This document shows positions 32,006 to 46,300 of a stretch of 64,000 bases of DNA, piece by piece. The position numbers and the translations under genes were made by a program. The DNA is from Anarhynchus alexandrinus (Eukaryota; Chordata; Aves; Charadriiformes; Charadriidae), in NCBI GenBank assembly GCA_008711295.1, contig VUYV01000020.1, positions 2,777,296-2,841,295 of the forward strand. Direction: 5' to 3'. Numbering within the stretch: position 1 is the first letter of the stretch; every line of letters starts with the position of its first letter. Below the pieces are notes generated by a model. It worked only from the letters and a program-made list of their open reading frames with translations. It did not search any database and had not been told where the DNA came from.

Positions 32006-35000
32006 TCCCACCCTCTCTTTAAACCCAAAATTAAAATCAGGAAAGCCAGCTCTGTCACACCATCTTTCAGCAATCGGTACAGTTGAGAAATAGAAATTTA
32101 TTTACAGGAGCCGGCTCTTAGCCTCAGGATTAAAATATTTATCACTCTCCAGCAGTAATAGTTAGCAATGAGACATCATTTCATCCTGCAGTGCTGTTTC
32201 CAGTTACTTATAGCTTTCTCAGAAGTGACCTTTAGGGCTGAATATCTCATGCATGTGTCAGCTCAGAAGTGAATATGAGAAGTCTAATAAAAATCAATTT
32301 GGGTGTTCTTAAGTTATCTTAATGTGGAAAAAATTGTATTTTTTCCAGCTAAATCATTTTTCAAATGCCTATTTTATGCTCGGTTACAAAATAACTTTCT
32401 TTTAACCTTCCGACTTTGCGAAAAGTGCCACAGTGAATGACATTTTTCTCTTTATTTGTGGAAATTTGATTTTGAAATAACAGTCCAAAATGTTTTAAGA
32501 TAGCCTGCATAGGACATTATTTCAGTTTTATTTCTTTTCTTCCTTTTGTACTACATGTCCATGAAAACAGTTCCTCCAAGAAGTGCTGGGTAAATCCACA
32601 TGTTATGTTCTGTACGCATCATTAGTCAAACTAATGGTTATACCTGAGCTTAATACCACCTTTGCAAGGCGCACCGTGATTCACGTGCTATCAGATTTTA
32701 TTCAAAATGTACCGGGTTTAGTAAGTATTTGCTATTGTGCATCCAAATAGCTATTTTATGGCTGTGTTGGGCTACCTATAGTGCCGTGTATTGTTGGGAA
32801 ACACATAAAAGACTGCCATGAACCGTGCTTTTGGAGCCTAAGTGCACTATAGTAACCTCATCTGTAAATGAGCATTACACTGAAGACAAATACCTAAACA
32901 AATTTGTATCCATAGAGTCTTAAATGACTTCAATACATCCTGTGTATAAACAAACAGCTCTGTTGAATAGACAGTTTTTTTCATTTGTTTAGCAAACCAT
33001 CTGGACAATATGTTCCCTACTCCAGTGCTTAAAAGGTCCCGGGCAGTTCACTAAGCCCCGTCTTTGGATCCCCAGCCACTGGTTGGGAGAGTAGGGAGGG
33101 CATGAAGAGGTTGGAGAACACTTCTTTGGGACTCTTGAGTCTCTTCATGCCTTTCTTACTATGTATGAGAAAAACAAATCGAATATAGTCTTTTTGTAGG
33201 TGTGAGACTATGAGCCAAGTCTTTGTCCCCTTTGCTGCAGCTAAGTAAATGATTAATTAAAAATGTTGGGTGCTAATAATAGGTTTCTAATACTTCATTC
33301 TTGATAACTGAAATTCAGGAACTGCCCATCGAATTTTGGGAGGCAGCATTAAGATCATCACATTGAAAACTTGTGATTTTTTTAACTTGGTTTTATGCTA
33401 CATCATAATTGTCATGTCTATAATACAAAGAAGCCCACATGTATATTTATCTCTGCCAAGAAGAAAACCTGTTGTTCTTTATATATTTCCACTTAAGCAA
33501 TTTTGAAACTTTGTCCTTTATCCCAGCTATCAACTTTTCGTTATATTTTAATATTATGATACAGGAGAATCTTTGCGTTCTGCTCTCAGTCAATTATCAC
33601 CAGCTTAAGGGACTACTTTTTCAGTACTTGGGATCTTCCAAACCATTAGCAACCTTGGACATGGCACTCCATCAGCAAGACACCTGAAGGAGATGAAGTA
33701 GTTGCTAAAAGAACTGACAAAAGAAGAAAACTATCAAAGCCATGTCCGAAGTGTTGTTAATTGTTTATTTTTGGGGGGTGACTACAGAGTTTTTCTTGTT
33801 TAATTTTCAAGTGTCTCTGCTCTTTCATGCTCCTTAAGGAAGCAAGAGAACTGTAAACTGATTTGGGGAGATATTTTTTCATGACAGAAGGCGTTAGAAC
33901 TGTTTGTGGCAAAATACCAACCCAACGGAGTTAAGCTAAACGTTGATAGCAACATTCAGATCCTGTGGCACCCTCTGCATTTATCACATCAGCATCCCAT
34001 CACCACGTCTTGGCTTCAGCAGCCTCTTTATTCAATAGTCCAGGCTCAGGGCTTTGCTCAGTGGTTTGGAGTGTTGTTCCTCACTCCCTGCAGCTGCAGA
34101 TAACTGTTCGTGCATGCCAGCTTTTTCAGATATCAACAGTAATCAAGTCATATTAATTCGCTTGATGGATTAATCTAATTCATTGACAGGAGCTTTCTCC
34201 TTCATGAGATAAGCATCCACACACACACTGACTTGCTAAGTGCCATAAATGCAGACAGAAGGGCAACCCATCATTAATATAACGACCTAGCTTAATTAAT
34301 TCAATGGAGCTAAGGGAACATTAGCTTTAGTTGTTGAGGTCTTGGAGAACATGTATAAAATAGATTGAAGTGCACAGACTCATACTTGTCTGATTCCATA
34401 CAGAGCTTTCTGCATATCCATTTACTAATCAGTTCTAAATGGCAGAGAAGAGATGCTTCCTTTGTAAAAAAATGGTCATTAATTTTCCTTCCTAAAATAG
34501 CAGCGTCAGGGTACTTTGCCTTTAGACATAAAGGAAATTTTTTGTCTGTCTTTTTATTGAACTAGTTAAGGTTATGAATTGCAAATTTTCACATTTGTGT
34601 GGTCTCAAAATGTGTATATTTGTATATTTACCAGTGCATGCTAAAAGGTGCTGAGATACTAGCACTTATGTTACTGCTTTATATGCTGAAATGCTCTGCA
34701 TTTAAACACATTAAAACATGGGCAAAGCAGAATTATTAATATTTCTGTCACAATTCTGAAACGTTCCTTATTTCATGGGAAACTTCCATTTGAGGAAAAG
34801 AACACAGTAAATATCCCTTACTAGTACAATGTCAGCTGTAAATGTCAGATATTTAGTGAAATCATTGTAATAGAAAAGGGAGAGAAGCTATTTTATTACA
34901 TTTAGAAGATAACACCCAATGAGTATTCCAGCTGGAATTGTTTTGCCATATTCATAACTGATCCGATTCAAAATTCAAAGTTCTGAAAACTGGGTCTGAA

Positions 35001-38000
35001 GTTCTAAAACTTCAAAAGATCAATATACTGCCTTTTGATTTTTATCATACAGATAGGGTGGGAAAAAATCCAGCTGCCACCTAAATTCCCTATAACTTAA
35101 GTGAAAGGAAGCCTGATTTGTCTCTCCTATGTGTCAACATTGTTATGCTGAGATTAACTGGTCTACTCATTTCAAAACTTTTTTTAAAAAAAAAAAATAC
35201 TTTATAAATTAACTATCAAAGCACTTTTGTGAGGTTGGAAGTACATAAAGCTCTTTGGGCTTGGAGTGAATATTTTTTTATTCTAGCTTTGCATAGCACC
35301 TAACCACAGCAGTCCATAACTAGGTGTTGTAACAGCATTTCCCCAATGTTACAGACAGGGAAAATGAAGTAAAGAGAATGCCAGAGAACATCTTAAAATC
35401 ATTTCTAGATCTGAATTCTGGTTCCACATCTATTTCCTTCAAATCCATTGGAGTTTAAAATATAGGAAATGCTATATGCTAGAAGGTGAATAAAGAGTGA
35501 GGAAGACAAAAGTGGAATACATTACCCCCTTACACATGTACACGCTCAGTCTTCAGAAGCCTTCCGTTAAGAGCACACCATAAACTTTAATGTTCACGGT
35601 GATTGCCAGTTTTATACAGCCACTTCCACCAAAACGCAAAGGGCAGCAAAGCACTGACCGTTTTCATTTTTAGAGGAGCAGAATGCCTAGAAACGACCTT
35701 TTCTCATGCCTTCACATCTCTGTCCTGTATGATAGAGCAAATCATCATCCAGGAGCACTGACCCGTCATCACAGTTGGCAATGCGCATTCCAGCCAGCTG
35801 GTTGGAGCCTCAGGCTCTTGCTGATAAATATAATTTGCCTATAAACAATCCAAATGGGGGTGAGACTGCTCCTGCATCCCTGAGATAGATATACCAGGCA
35901 TTAGGGCTTAGTGCTATTTCTTAATTCCCACAAATTATTCAGCAGAACGCAAGATGAATGAGAGAGAGATCATGGCAGTGCTATTCCTCCTTGGCTCGAC
36001 ATGAAAGAAATGAGCTTACCTGAAATAAAATATTTGCATATGTATATCTCCATGTAATCCACAGGACAAAAGTCTGAACTATTACTTCTGACAAATCGTC
36101 AGATTGTACGGAAATACTATCAGTTTACTCTTTTTGCCAATTTCTCATCATCATCGTGTCCTCTCAGCCCCAATGCCTACACTGGATTTTGGAATATTTA
36201 TGATGATTGCCACCAGAAGTGAAACTGCTCAGCCAGATCACAGCTGACAGATGACAAAGGTTAGGGGTACAGCCTTCCCTAGCCTTTTTAAAGACAGGGA
36301 TAAACTAGCCAGTCCACCAAGAGAACTTCAGCCTTTCAGCATGACCTAAGAAAACGCTTTTCCAAATCGCTATTTAAACATATGATATACCAACTACTTC
36401 TTCCCAAACTCTGCTACAGAGTCATACAAATAACCAATTGTCATTGCAACAGAGGCTTTGAGCTCTAAGCTGCCCTCAGTAATGCAAACAGGTCGTGTCA
36501 GGGTCCACCAGTGAAAGTTAGTGGATGCCACATGCAAATAAAAACCGGTTACACCAGTAATGAATTTAATCCCTAAATTCATCTGTCAGTTACGGAAGGA
36601 GTTTTTATGTGTTTGTGAACCCTGGGAGGAAGGCAGGAGCAGAAAGCTTTATATCCCACCAATGCAGTAAGTCAAGGCTGGGGCATCATCAGAATCAGCT
36701 GTGAAAAACCTAGAGTTCAGTGGGGAAATACTCCAGCTGTTATACTGTCATACAAAATGTGGGCATCACCACCAGTACAAAGTTCCCCAAGTACTCATTC
36801 ATTTTCTAATGGAAGTGGTGATTACTTTTTAATGCTCTGTGCTGAATCCAGAGCCGTCAGATATCTCAGCCATATACCAGAGCAACATACCACCCCTAAG
36901 AACGAGTAGTTTGAGAATCCCAAATCAATTTTATAGAAAATAGGACATGTGGATGCTCTGCTCAGTTAAGACGGCAGCACATCTGTAAGACACAGGAGCT
37001 ACCAAGAAAGATTTCTGGACAAAGCCTAGCTAATCACCAGGGCAAAGAGTTTGTATATGGCTGTCTTGGATTGCAGCCATGCAATCTAAATTCTGTCCAA
37101 GTCCCTCACCCTTGTTTAGGTGGCTGCACCTGCTCTATTCATCTAGCATCTCCTAACTGTCATTTTGGATCCAGTCAGAGTCCAGAGTGCAACTGATCTG
37201 TGTGTAAGGGTCTAATTGAAGTTTCAGCCCCACTCTAGGTAATTACATGCTGTTTTGGATTTTACCCCCTAAATGTTGACTTTTAATTCAGTAAGAATAT
37301 ACCAACAAATTTATCTTCATGATTGTAAAGAAAACACAGGAACCTAAACGGATACGAACACAGTAAAAGGTGCAGTAGTGGTAGAGAGCTCTTAGGAATC
37401 TGAGTTCCTTGCTTTGTAGGTTAAATTTAATAGGGTATAATTCACAGACAGAGTATTTTTTCATGCCACTATTTGTTCTAATAAATGGAATAAAGATCTG
37501 GAAGCAAAGCCTATGTGAGGTAAAATGAGAAAAGAGAAGCAAGGTCTAAGAAAATCTTAAATCCGCAAAAGACTCACAGAAGGATGGTCTTTACTAACTG
37601 CTGAAAGCTAGTAAAAGGCAACTTTGCCTACTGAAATAGTTTAATAACTCTTCGCATTAAACACATTGCCAACCCTGACTTGCAAAAAAATCTATTCAGT
37701 ACTCCAAAATCCAATACATAATGCAGAAGCCTACCTCTGACATCCTCAAAAGTGGAAAATCCTCAGTCTTCCACCAGTTACCACTTTCTCTTGAAGTTAT
37801 TTCTATGGCTTGGGGCTGACTGTGAGCCCAGAAAAACGCAGTTCTTTTTGCAGAACAACAGCAAGCACCACACCAAGCGGCAGTCTCCTCTGGTTAGCAA
37901 GCAAGACACAGTAGCTCAGGTGTAAAGCCCAGTAGGGTGGGACTAGATGAACACACAGGTAGGAGAGAAGAACAAGGCAATTCCTGTGAGAACAGCAGAG

Positions 38001-39300
38001 GTGAGGACGGAGACACTCCAGTGGGTCTGAGAGAAATGGAGACACCAAGCCAGACCCTCAGATTTCCTGAACTGATGAGTCCCTGCGATGTGAAATCCTG
38101 ACCCCACTGAAGGCAGCGGGAACTTTGCCAGGGCTACACTGGGGTTGGGATTACATCTCCTGAGGGACCGAACTGAGCTCATACCTTGCTATATCTGCTT
38201 TATGAGACCTGCAGGCCTCACACAAAATTGCTTCACATTATTTCCCTTAAAAACAAACCAACACAACAATAAAAACTTTGTAACTTTTTTTTTTTTTACA
38301 GTGACAAATCCAGCGCATTTATTCTATTTATTATACCGTAAGTATTCCCCACAAATCTTGTACCTTATGTATATAGGGTTTTAAAATAAGATAAATTACA
38401 TTAAGAGGACAATTAAGACCTAACCAAGGTTAGCTTCTTATGTATTGCATTGTAAAGACAACCTGGAATGGGGCTGAGTCTCTAAATTTAGGACAAGTAA
38501 AGTCCAAAACTGGGTCTGGCTGGATCTAGTGCAGTAAGAGTATGTGGAGGGCTCATCCCGCCTCTGGTGGGTTTAGAAACCAGGCGCTGTGTTTTGGCAT
38601 TTTTGGGCTGATCCTGAAGGATGCTCAGCATTGCAGCAAGTTCAGCATGTAACCTCACACCTGGGCTGTCTCTTCACTCAAACTCGACCAGAGTTTAAGT
38701 ACTTCACTTGACTGGGGCCTCACAGGTCATGCTTTGAGCAATCAAGCTTCGAAAGGAAGGCGGAAAAAGCCCAAATCCAAGGAAACCGTGCTTCATATGT
38801 ACTGGTTAAGTAGAGATTTCAGATGGCAGAAAAGACTGAGGATTGTTTCTAGGCCATTTGTTTGTCTCAGAGGGCAGCAAAGGATGCAATATGTTCTTTT
38901 GTCAGTTCTTCCAAAGGATGACTACGTGGCTTTCATAAGCATTGCGAACATTTAACAATATTATACTACCATTTTTGTTTGAGCAGTGCAGTAAGGACAA
39001 CAATCTATAGCAGATAAGGGATGAATTCATAAGGGAGAAATATTTACAGATTAAAAGGTCTGACATTTATGTTTCTAGAGAAAAAGAAACAAACAACAGC
39101 AAAAATTTCTGCATTTTAGTTTTGTAAAATCAAAGTGTTGCAGAGCCTTCACATTTAGAAGTCGAGTTCTGGCCTTAAATACATACCGGTGTATATTTTC
39201 TTCCTCCACCCATGGTCTCCAAGTCCCTTCTAGATAACTTCCACTGAATTTCAGAATTTGTTTTTCAAGATTCTGGAGAGTAACAACACAAAGGGTAACA
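32006..39300. other. Intergenic region
   Basis: AT-rich sequence with no recognised gene or mobile element. The most structured part is 34090-34345, listed separately. Open frames are short and lack recognisable domains. Confidence 0.75.
34090..34345. promoter_or_regulatory. Candidate conserved noncoding element (homeodomain motif cluster)
   Basis: Dense AT-core motifs in about 250 bp: ATTAATTCG, the palindromic GATTAATC (GGATTA/TAATCT, Otx-type), TCTAATTCATTGACAGG, CATCATTAATAT and TTAATTAATTCAATGG. Simple-repeat character is absent except for a short (CA)n. Such clusters are typical of vertebrate developmental enhancers. Conservation has not been tested. Confidence 0.25.
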
Positions 39301-39347
39301 GAGCCACCGGCTCAGTCATGACACCATGAACTGAAGGAGAAATGATA

Positions 39348-39361
39348 GCACCCTCTGCTGT
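39348..39361 (-). promoter_or_regulatory. CTCF-like motif
   Basis: Minus strand reads ACAGCAGAGGGTGCT across this site, close to the CTCF core CCASYAGRKGGCRS with two mismatches. Motif match only. Confidence 0.25.
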
Positions 39362-41855
39362 CGTTATAGATGATTACCTTAAAGATTTCTGTATTAATCT
39401 CAGTAGTTTTAGCTTGCCTGGAAAAAGCCTCCAGAATATTTGGTTCATAATTTTTAATTCATGTTAGAAAGACTGTGACTGCCATGTGATTTATTTCTAC
39501 TTTATTATTCTGTAATTTTCTGTAATATTTCACAATTCAGATTAGTTTATCTTTTGGGATCTAAATAGAAATGAAATTTTAAATCTGTGCCATCTGCTTA
39601 CGTGAGATAAGAGACACCTTTCAAAATATACCTTCTCTTTCAATAAGTGGGTTTTTTCTCACATACGCACTGAATTTCAACATAAGTTTTCTAGAATCCA
39701 CCCTCTAACTGATGAGCCCAAGAGCTAGACAGCTCTAATCTTCCCTTCTGTACTTCATACAGCTAACATTGGAAAGCGGCACAATACAAGTGGAGATTGC
39801 ATCTCCCTTTTTCCCTGCTGCAGACACAGCCAATTCTGACACTGATCTCCCAAAGACATATTTGTGTATTGACTACAGAGGCCTGAAGGGATTTAATTCC
39901 AGGATTAGGGACTGAAGTACAATTTACATTACATTAGATGAATATACACTCCCTCTCTTTCTAATTCCTGTTTCCCTTCCGTGATGGACATATGTTTGTG
40001 GTTCTGGGGTAAATAAGTTATAAAGTAAAAGTAAAATCACATATACAGAGAATCTTTCATTATGTATTTATGGAGGTGGACCTATTTGCTGTGGAACTGA
40101 GCCGATAGATCTCAAGTTGTTTTTAATTCATTCACATGCACGAACAGAGTGAAATATATTTGATTTATACAATTGTGGTCTGCACAAAAGCATCTGTGTC
40201 TCCAGACCGTGGGATACTGAAAAGGGAACTCTGGACCAATACCAAGAAATCCTTCTCTTTAGAAACTTTATATGGTGTATTGAGCCAAAAATGGATCAAG
40301 TCTTCCTGTACATATAATGTCTGTTTCATTAAATGGATTTCAGAGTTCAATTTCAGGTTTTCCAACTATTGCTTTTTCTTTCCAGAGGAAATTTGGTATT
40401 CTGTCCTCTTTCCTTTTTTTTTAATGTTTAATATCAACATTTTTAATTGAAGTGGTAGGAAAGATTCTCCTGTATTCATTGAAAGAAGTTCTTCTGCTGG
40501 TAGTAGTTTTAAAACATTGGGTATCAGTACTCATTCACATTCTTGAACAAAAGTACTTTTCAGTAGAGAAGTGCAAAGTAAATACTGATCATATACATGA
40601 AATAATAGAATTTTTACTAAGAGAGAACAAACTCATAATTATTCCAGCATTGCTTTTGCTTCGTGTCATTGCCCAGATTTGTTAGCAAGCAGTAAAACAA
40701 AAAAAAAACCACCAATGGGGAATCAGCAGGACAGAACCAACTAGGTTCTCAGCAGGTATCAGCTACATAAAAATAAATTGATAAAAATCACTAGCACTGC
40801 ATACACATACATTACCAAGTATCTGGCCCAGCGTTCCTCGTGAAAGGTTCAGGCCTAATGCTAAGACTCATATGGTTGGCTCAATTAAGTGTCTATGTTT
40901 ATTTCTGGAAAAAATCCTAGGAGATTGAACAAAATGGCATCTGCTCTACAGTTGTATTTACTATGCATCACTACCTGCAGGCTATATAGCCAAAAGAACT
41001 TGCGCCATATCTCCAGTCCTATCACAATTGGAGTCTGTCTTTCGTTGTCATATTACCACCTCAGCCTCACTTCACAAGTGAGTTGATTCCCTCCCCTATT
41101 GTTCTATTTTTTTCATGTTCTCCAATCTTGGCTGACTGAAGAAAAATGAAATCCACGTTTGCAGATCACAGCCAAAGCTACTTCCATCTAACAATACTTA
41201 GGTGCTTCATTATTACTGTTTCTGTTAATGCTTTATTGCACTTACAGTTTTGGTGTATACAACCACTCTAAGGCAAAATATTCTTTCCATTTGATAGGTG
41301 GTAATCTCTGTAGGCTGAGGCTACATTTCACAGCATATAAATCAAGGTTCTTGACTTGACATACACTTCTGTGGCCTTCAGACAACTTGCTATGGTGTTT
41401 TGCTATTGCTGACTGACATCTTCTGTGATGTGGATCTCATATCATGGTCCAGGACATTCAGCAAACATTCCTCTGATCTCTTGATGAAACCCCAGTGCAG
41501 GGTCAGAAGATAGCTATGGTCTTTCCTTCAATATAAACAGCGTTGGGGACCTTCTGGGATCTCAGGCAGTCTTACAGCATGCATGACCCCAAAGTAGCTA
41601 AGCACAAGCAAGCATCAGGCACCTAGGAACAGCAAATGAAGGAGGTGTAGCATCATGGCAGGCAGATCTCAGATGAGAGCATGCCGCAGCTCTGCCTTGG
41701 CCTGCCTGCACTTCACCATGGACCAGCAGCAGGGTCAGGGCCCTGGAACAGCAAAGCAAAATCAGAGGAAATTTCTGTACACCGTTCTCCACATCCTTTC
41801 CTTGTCTCGGACGTCAACGTCTCTACAAAAGTCTGTTTTATCACACCTGCTTGTG
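39362..41855. other. Intergenic region
   Basis: AT-rich unique sequence. No gene, repeat array or mobile element is recognised. Confidence 0.75.
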
Positions 41856-41856
41856 T

Positions 41857-41869
41857 CCACTAGGTGGTA
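41857..41869 (+). promoter_or_regulatory. CTCF-like motif
   Basis: CCACTAGGTGGTA matches the CTCF core CCASYAGRKGGCR at 12 of 13 positions. A weaker CCACCAGGGTCC follows at 41939-41950 in the same orientation. Confidence 0.35.
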
Positions 41870-43275
41870 GCAAAATGGCGTTATTGGGAGGGGAAGCGTT
41901 TCCAGGGCTCCTCTCCACCCGGGTGAACGTGCCCTTCTCCACCAGGGTCCTCATGTGTCAAGCTGCTGGTGGTGGTGGGTAGGTGGGGACGGAACCCTGA
42001 GGGGCTTCAATTGTATAGGTCCTGGACTAGTTGCTAAAGATGAAATGCTTCTCGAACTTCAGGACGATGCGAGGAAGGCAAGTTGCAGCAAATGCTTTAC
42101 TTTTTCAGAACTACAAAACAGGGAGAAGGGAAAGCTTGGGTACTTTCTCATTGAAAGCATCCCCAAAACCTGCAGAGGAATGGTCTGGTGTGATGTTCCT
42201 CCAGTGATGCTGTCCCACACACAAGTTGTCAAATATGTGGAGGTTTCCATGTTCAGCTCATTTATTCAAGATATGCTACATATGGTAAGGACATCCCTAG
42301 GGAAAGCGCTAGAGGCCAAAGAGGGGAGCAAGGTAAAGGCAGTTCTTGGTGTTCTGGTGGTGTTATTATGTCATTTGAAAATACCTACAATTAATAAATT
42401 AACTGAACTATCTGTTGGGATGAAGATTGAGGCACCAGCTTAAAGACCCAAACATTGATCATCTTCTGCTCCACATCTGTAATACTGCTAGCACTAGAGC
42501 TTAGTGAAAAAATATGAAACTTCTCATCTCGTAGAAGTTTTCCTTTTCCATATGGAGACAAACTCAATTATTTTTTTTTTTAAAAGGAAGATGAGATTAT
42601 TTTTGGTGAAAACAAAGCAAAAGAATTGCCTCAAAATAATTAGGGCATTTACATGGGAATAGAAAGAAAATAAACCAAGAAAGATCTCTCGTTTCAAATC
42701 CCAGCCCTGCTTGATTCAGGGCAAGCACTTGATTCCAATGGGCAGCTTCACCAGAGAGTGTGACCTCTGCATTAGTGCTACTGGGTCACCTCATGGGACA
42801 CAGTGATGCAGTCTGTTTCTACCCAGCCTCTGTTTATCTGCAGGTCTCTCTCAGCACGTTAATCTGAATTACCCCACTACAGGAAACATCTTCTGCTGAA
42901 ACATTCTTGCAATATATTTGGATTGCAAAGAAAGCATCTTTTATTTGGAAAATTGCTCCAGGAACTCCTGACCATCTCTGTTCAATGGAGCAGGAAGGTC
43001 ATGATTTCAGAGTAAAAAAGCAAAGTTCAGCAGACTGCCTGGCCTCCTCTTGTGCACATACAACATCCCAGCTACTGCTGGAGCTGAATAGAAAGGGGGG
43101 CAGAATGACTATGCAGTTGTTTGGTACCCACCAAGTAGCACTGGGAAGGATGCAATTTGTTTCTCTTCTCCAGCTCCTCAGCATTCAAGGTGCAGCAGCT
43201 CAGCCTTCTTGAGAGAAGTCCTCACCAGACTGCGGATTTAGTTGTGTTCTTATTGTACTACAAGAGAAAAGCAGA
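41870..43275. other. Intergenic region
   Basis: No recognised gene. A 162-codon open frame on the + strand (41955-42443) has no recognisable domain and begins in a GGT-rich low-complexity stretch. Confidence 0.7.
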
Positions 43276-43336
43276 GCAACGAAACGAAACGAAACAAAAC
43301 AAAACAAAACAAAACAAAAAAACAGAACAAAACCAG
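43276..43336 (+). repeat. Pentanucleotide repeat (GAAAC)n-(AAAAC)n
   Basis: Three GAAAC units followed by about five AAAAC units and a degenerate tail. It is a compound microsatellite in which one unit differs by a single G-to-A change. Confidence 0.9.
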
Positions 43337-46300
43337 TAACTCTTTCTCAGAAGTGAATTCTTTCAAGAGCAAAAATTCAGAAAATGTCCCAAGTCAAACA
43401 GGATCAACTATATTAGATATTAATTTCTGCATTCCTGAAGGTTTGATTCACAGGCAAGGTAATCAATAATCCACATTTTTCCTGATCTTAGCAACATCCT
43501 AGAGGCAGTACTTTCACAGGGATAAACTGTTTAGCAGTTTCTTCAGTATATTAATCACAAGCAAGCCTTTCCTGAGTGTCACACAGTTTTGTACTTCTGC
43601 TTTTTTTTGTTATTATTTTTTTTTAAAGGCAATATTAAAAACACAACAAAAAATCCCTGGCTTATTTGACCATTGCTTAACTTCATACCCTTTTCACAAG
43701 ACAAGTTTGCCTTGGAACCCAATCCCTGTGGCTTCTCCATTTCCTCATATAAATTGTTATTTGTCCCAGTTCCTGAATTTAAGTTATAACCCAGTCTTGC
43801 TCCATTTTTAGTTTTCACCGTAAAAAGAATGCTTTAAATCAAGGTGAATACATTTCTGTTACTGTGATGGACTTCACAAAGGCTTTTCCTGATGTCAAAT
43901 CTTCTCTAGCCTCTTGACAAATACCATTGCGTTTGTAGATGAAAGTTTTCCCACTAACAGGATACGTAGCCTTTCACCTCTATGACGCTGTTTTGAATCC
44001 TGCCCTTCTCAGCTGCCAAACAAGTGTCAAAGAGCAGCAATTTAGATTACAAGAGCTGAAGGATCTTGATCTAATTTCCAGGGAAAAGATGTTTACAAAG
44101 CATAGGAGGAGTCCATTTGGCCCCTTTCTTTCGAGACTGGCCTTGCTAACCAAAGAGTTAATAATCAGAAACTAAAGTTCGACCAGCTCAATTATGAAAT
44201 AAAGTGGAAATTTTTGGTAAGTCACGCATCGAAGTTGTTTACAGATTTAACAGACTTTAGATTTGGTCAGGAAGAGGGTATCTAGTGACCAGAAGCACGT
44301 ACTGCATGGGTCATGCTAATGGAAGCTTTAATACCTTTGCTTTACCTCCTGCCAGCAAGAAGGGGCTAGTGACTGCAGCATCCTCTTCTCACTTAATTAT
44401 TGTTTGCCTCTGTGCTAATGCCTACCAGTGCTTTCTCCAAATCAGGGTTAGCATACAAGCAGAAGAAAAGGTGCCCTTTTTGCATGCCTGAACTATATCT
44501 ATCCCATGGATAAATAGAGTATTCTGTTATCACGTTCTTCATGGATGGTGGTCCAGGAGCAGTGGTAGCAATAAACTCTCTTGCCCTGTGCAATTTCATT
44601 AACCTTGTTCAATTTGTGACTATGAGCTTTGCAACCTCAAGTATCACCTTATTTTCTTCCATCAGATGCACAAGTTAGTCATGCACATCTTTATTTATAA
44701 ATGTAACATAACCACGTTTATCTGAGCCCCGGAGCTTTTGGGTAACCACGGAGCCTAGACAAATGGGGTTGCTGGCCCTGAGTGTAAAATCCAACATTTT
44801 CTGAGCACACTGTGCTGCCTGAATAAGAGCAAGAAAACATCCTAAACAAAGGGGAGACCATAAGGAAAGCAAGCAGAAAGAGGACTTCAATTAAAGTTAA
44901 ATACAAAGGCTTTGCACACACACGCAAACACACACATGGAGACAAAAAACCTCCCAAACCAAAAAAAAAAACCCCTCACCAAAAGCCACGCACACCATGC
45001 ATGGAGATAAGGAAGAAAGAGCTGCTCTTTGAGTATGACCCATACTGTGCTGGGGCAATACAGATATTGCAGTTGGCTCTTGCCAGTCCTCCTGTCATCG
45101 CTTGCCATCTTTACCTTTTGGAGGAGTGAGGGAGGATGCCAGCTGCCCTGGGACCACTCTGCTGAGCTGTTATACTGTAGCTGCAGTGAGCAGACTTAGT
45201 TTTCAGTCATTTTCCATTTTCTGCTCTACAAAACGTCTTTTTGGTTCTGGCAGGTTTTTCCCTTTTCTTCCTGGTGAATGCTGAGGTGAAGAAACTGCTC
45301 TGTTTCCCAGCACTGTCTAGCACATCCATGAACAACTTCCTCTTGGCTCAAGAAGTCTCTCACAGACCTTTTGCTCCTGCCATAATTATAAAAGTCCTAC
45401 TTTGTCTTCACAGACAGTCTTCAACCCTTCTTTGTCACATCTTTTGTCACCTTCCTGACGTTTCTGGTTTTCTTGACCTTTTTCCACCATTTTCGTATTT
45501 CTTTGGCTTTGTGACGTTGCGTTGATCCTGCTGATCTATATTTTTTACTGTGTCTTTATCTATTCTACACCCCAATGTTGAGATAATTGGCCGTTTTTGC
45601 TCATCGAGTAGTTCTGACTTGGTAATATGTATCTTGAAGTCCCCATTAGTTACTTAACTTTCCTACTCCAAGCCTATGCTATTCTGTGCTGTGCTCAGTG
45701 AAGTCCAAAGCTCTTCCTCAAAAGGTCAATGAAAGTCATGTTTGTGCATATCAGGACAGAATTTGGCAACAAAAGCTTAAGTTTTTCCATGTTTTACTTT
45801 GCAAAAACTTAAAAATAGAAATATAAAAAAAAGTGAAGATTTTTCCCAATCCACGTTTCTCACTGGAGCAGGATGTTTACTACCTTAGTGATGCATGTTT
45901 TCACTTGTATCTGCTATCCCAAAAGCTCCAGATAGGTGTTTCTCCGGGGATTAGGACATGTGAAGTCAGAGAGTGTTTTCCTGGGACTCACAGGGCCACG
46001 GCTTTGAGCAGGGCCCCGACCTGCCTGCAGACCTGAATTTGGTTGCTTTTCAAATATTTGGAAGGTAAATGGAACAGTATGCGTTTGGATAGATACCTGC
46101 TCATAAATATTCAGTAATTTTGCCATATAACAGAGTTGGATCAAGAGCTTCAGTCCTTTTTTCTGAATTCTAACAACAGCTTACTGTGGGACACTGGAAA
46201 CACAAAAGATTGTTACGTTAACACAAAGATCTTGAATTGGAGGATTCTATAAAAAGGCAACAGAAGATTAATTAGTACCATGTTATCCTACATGATATTG

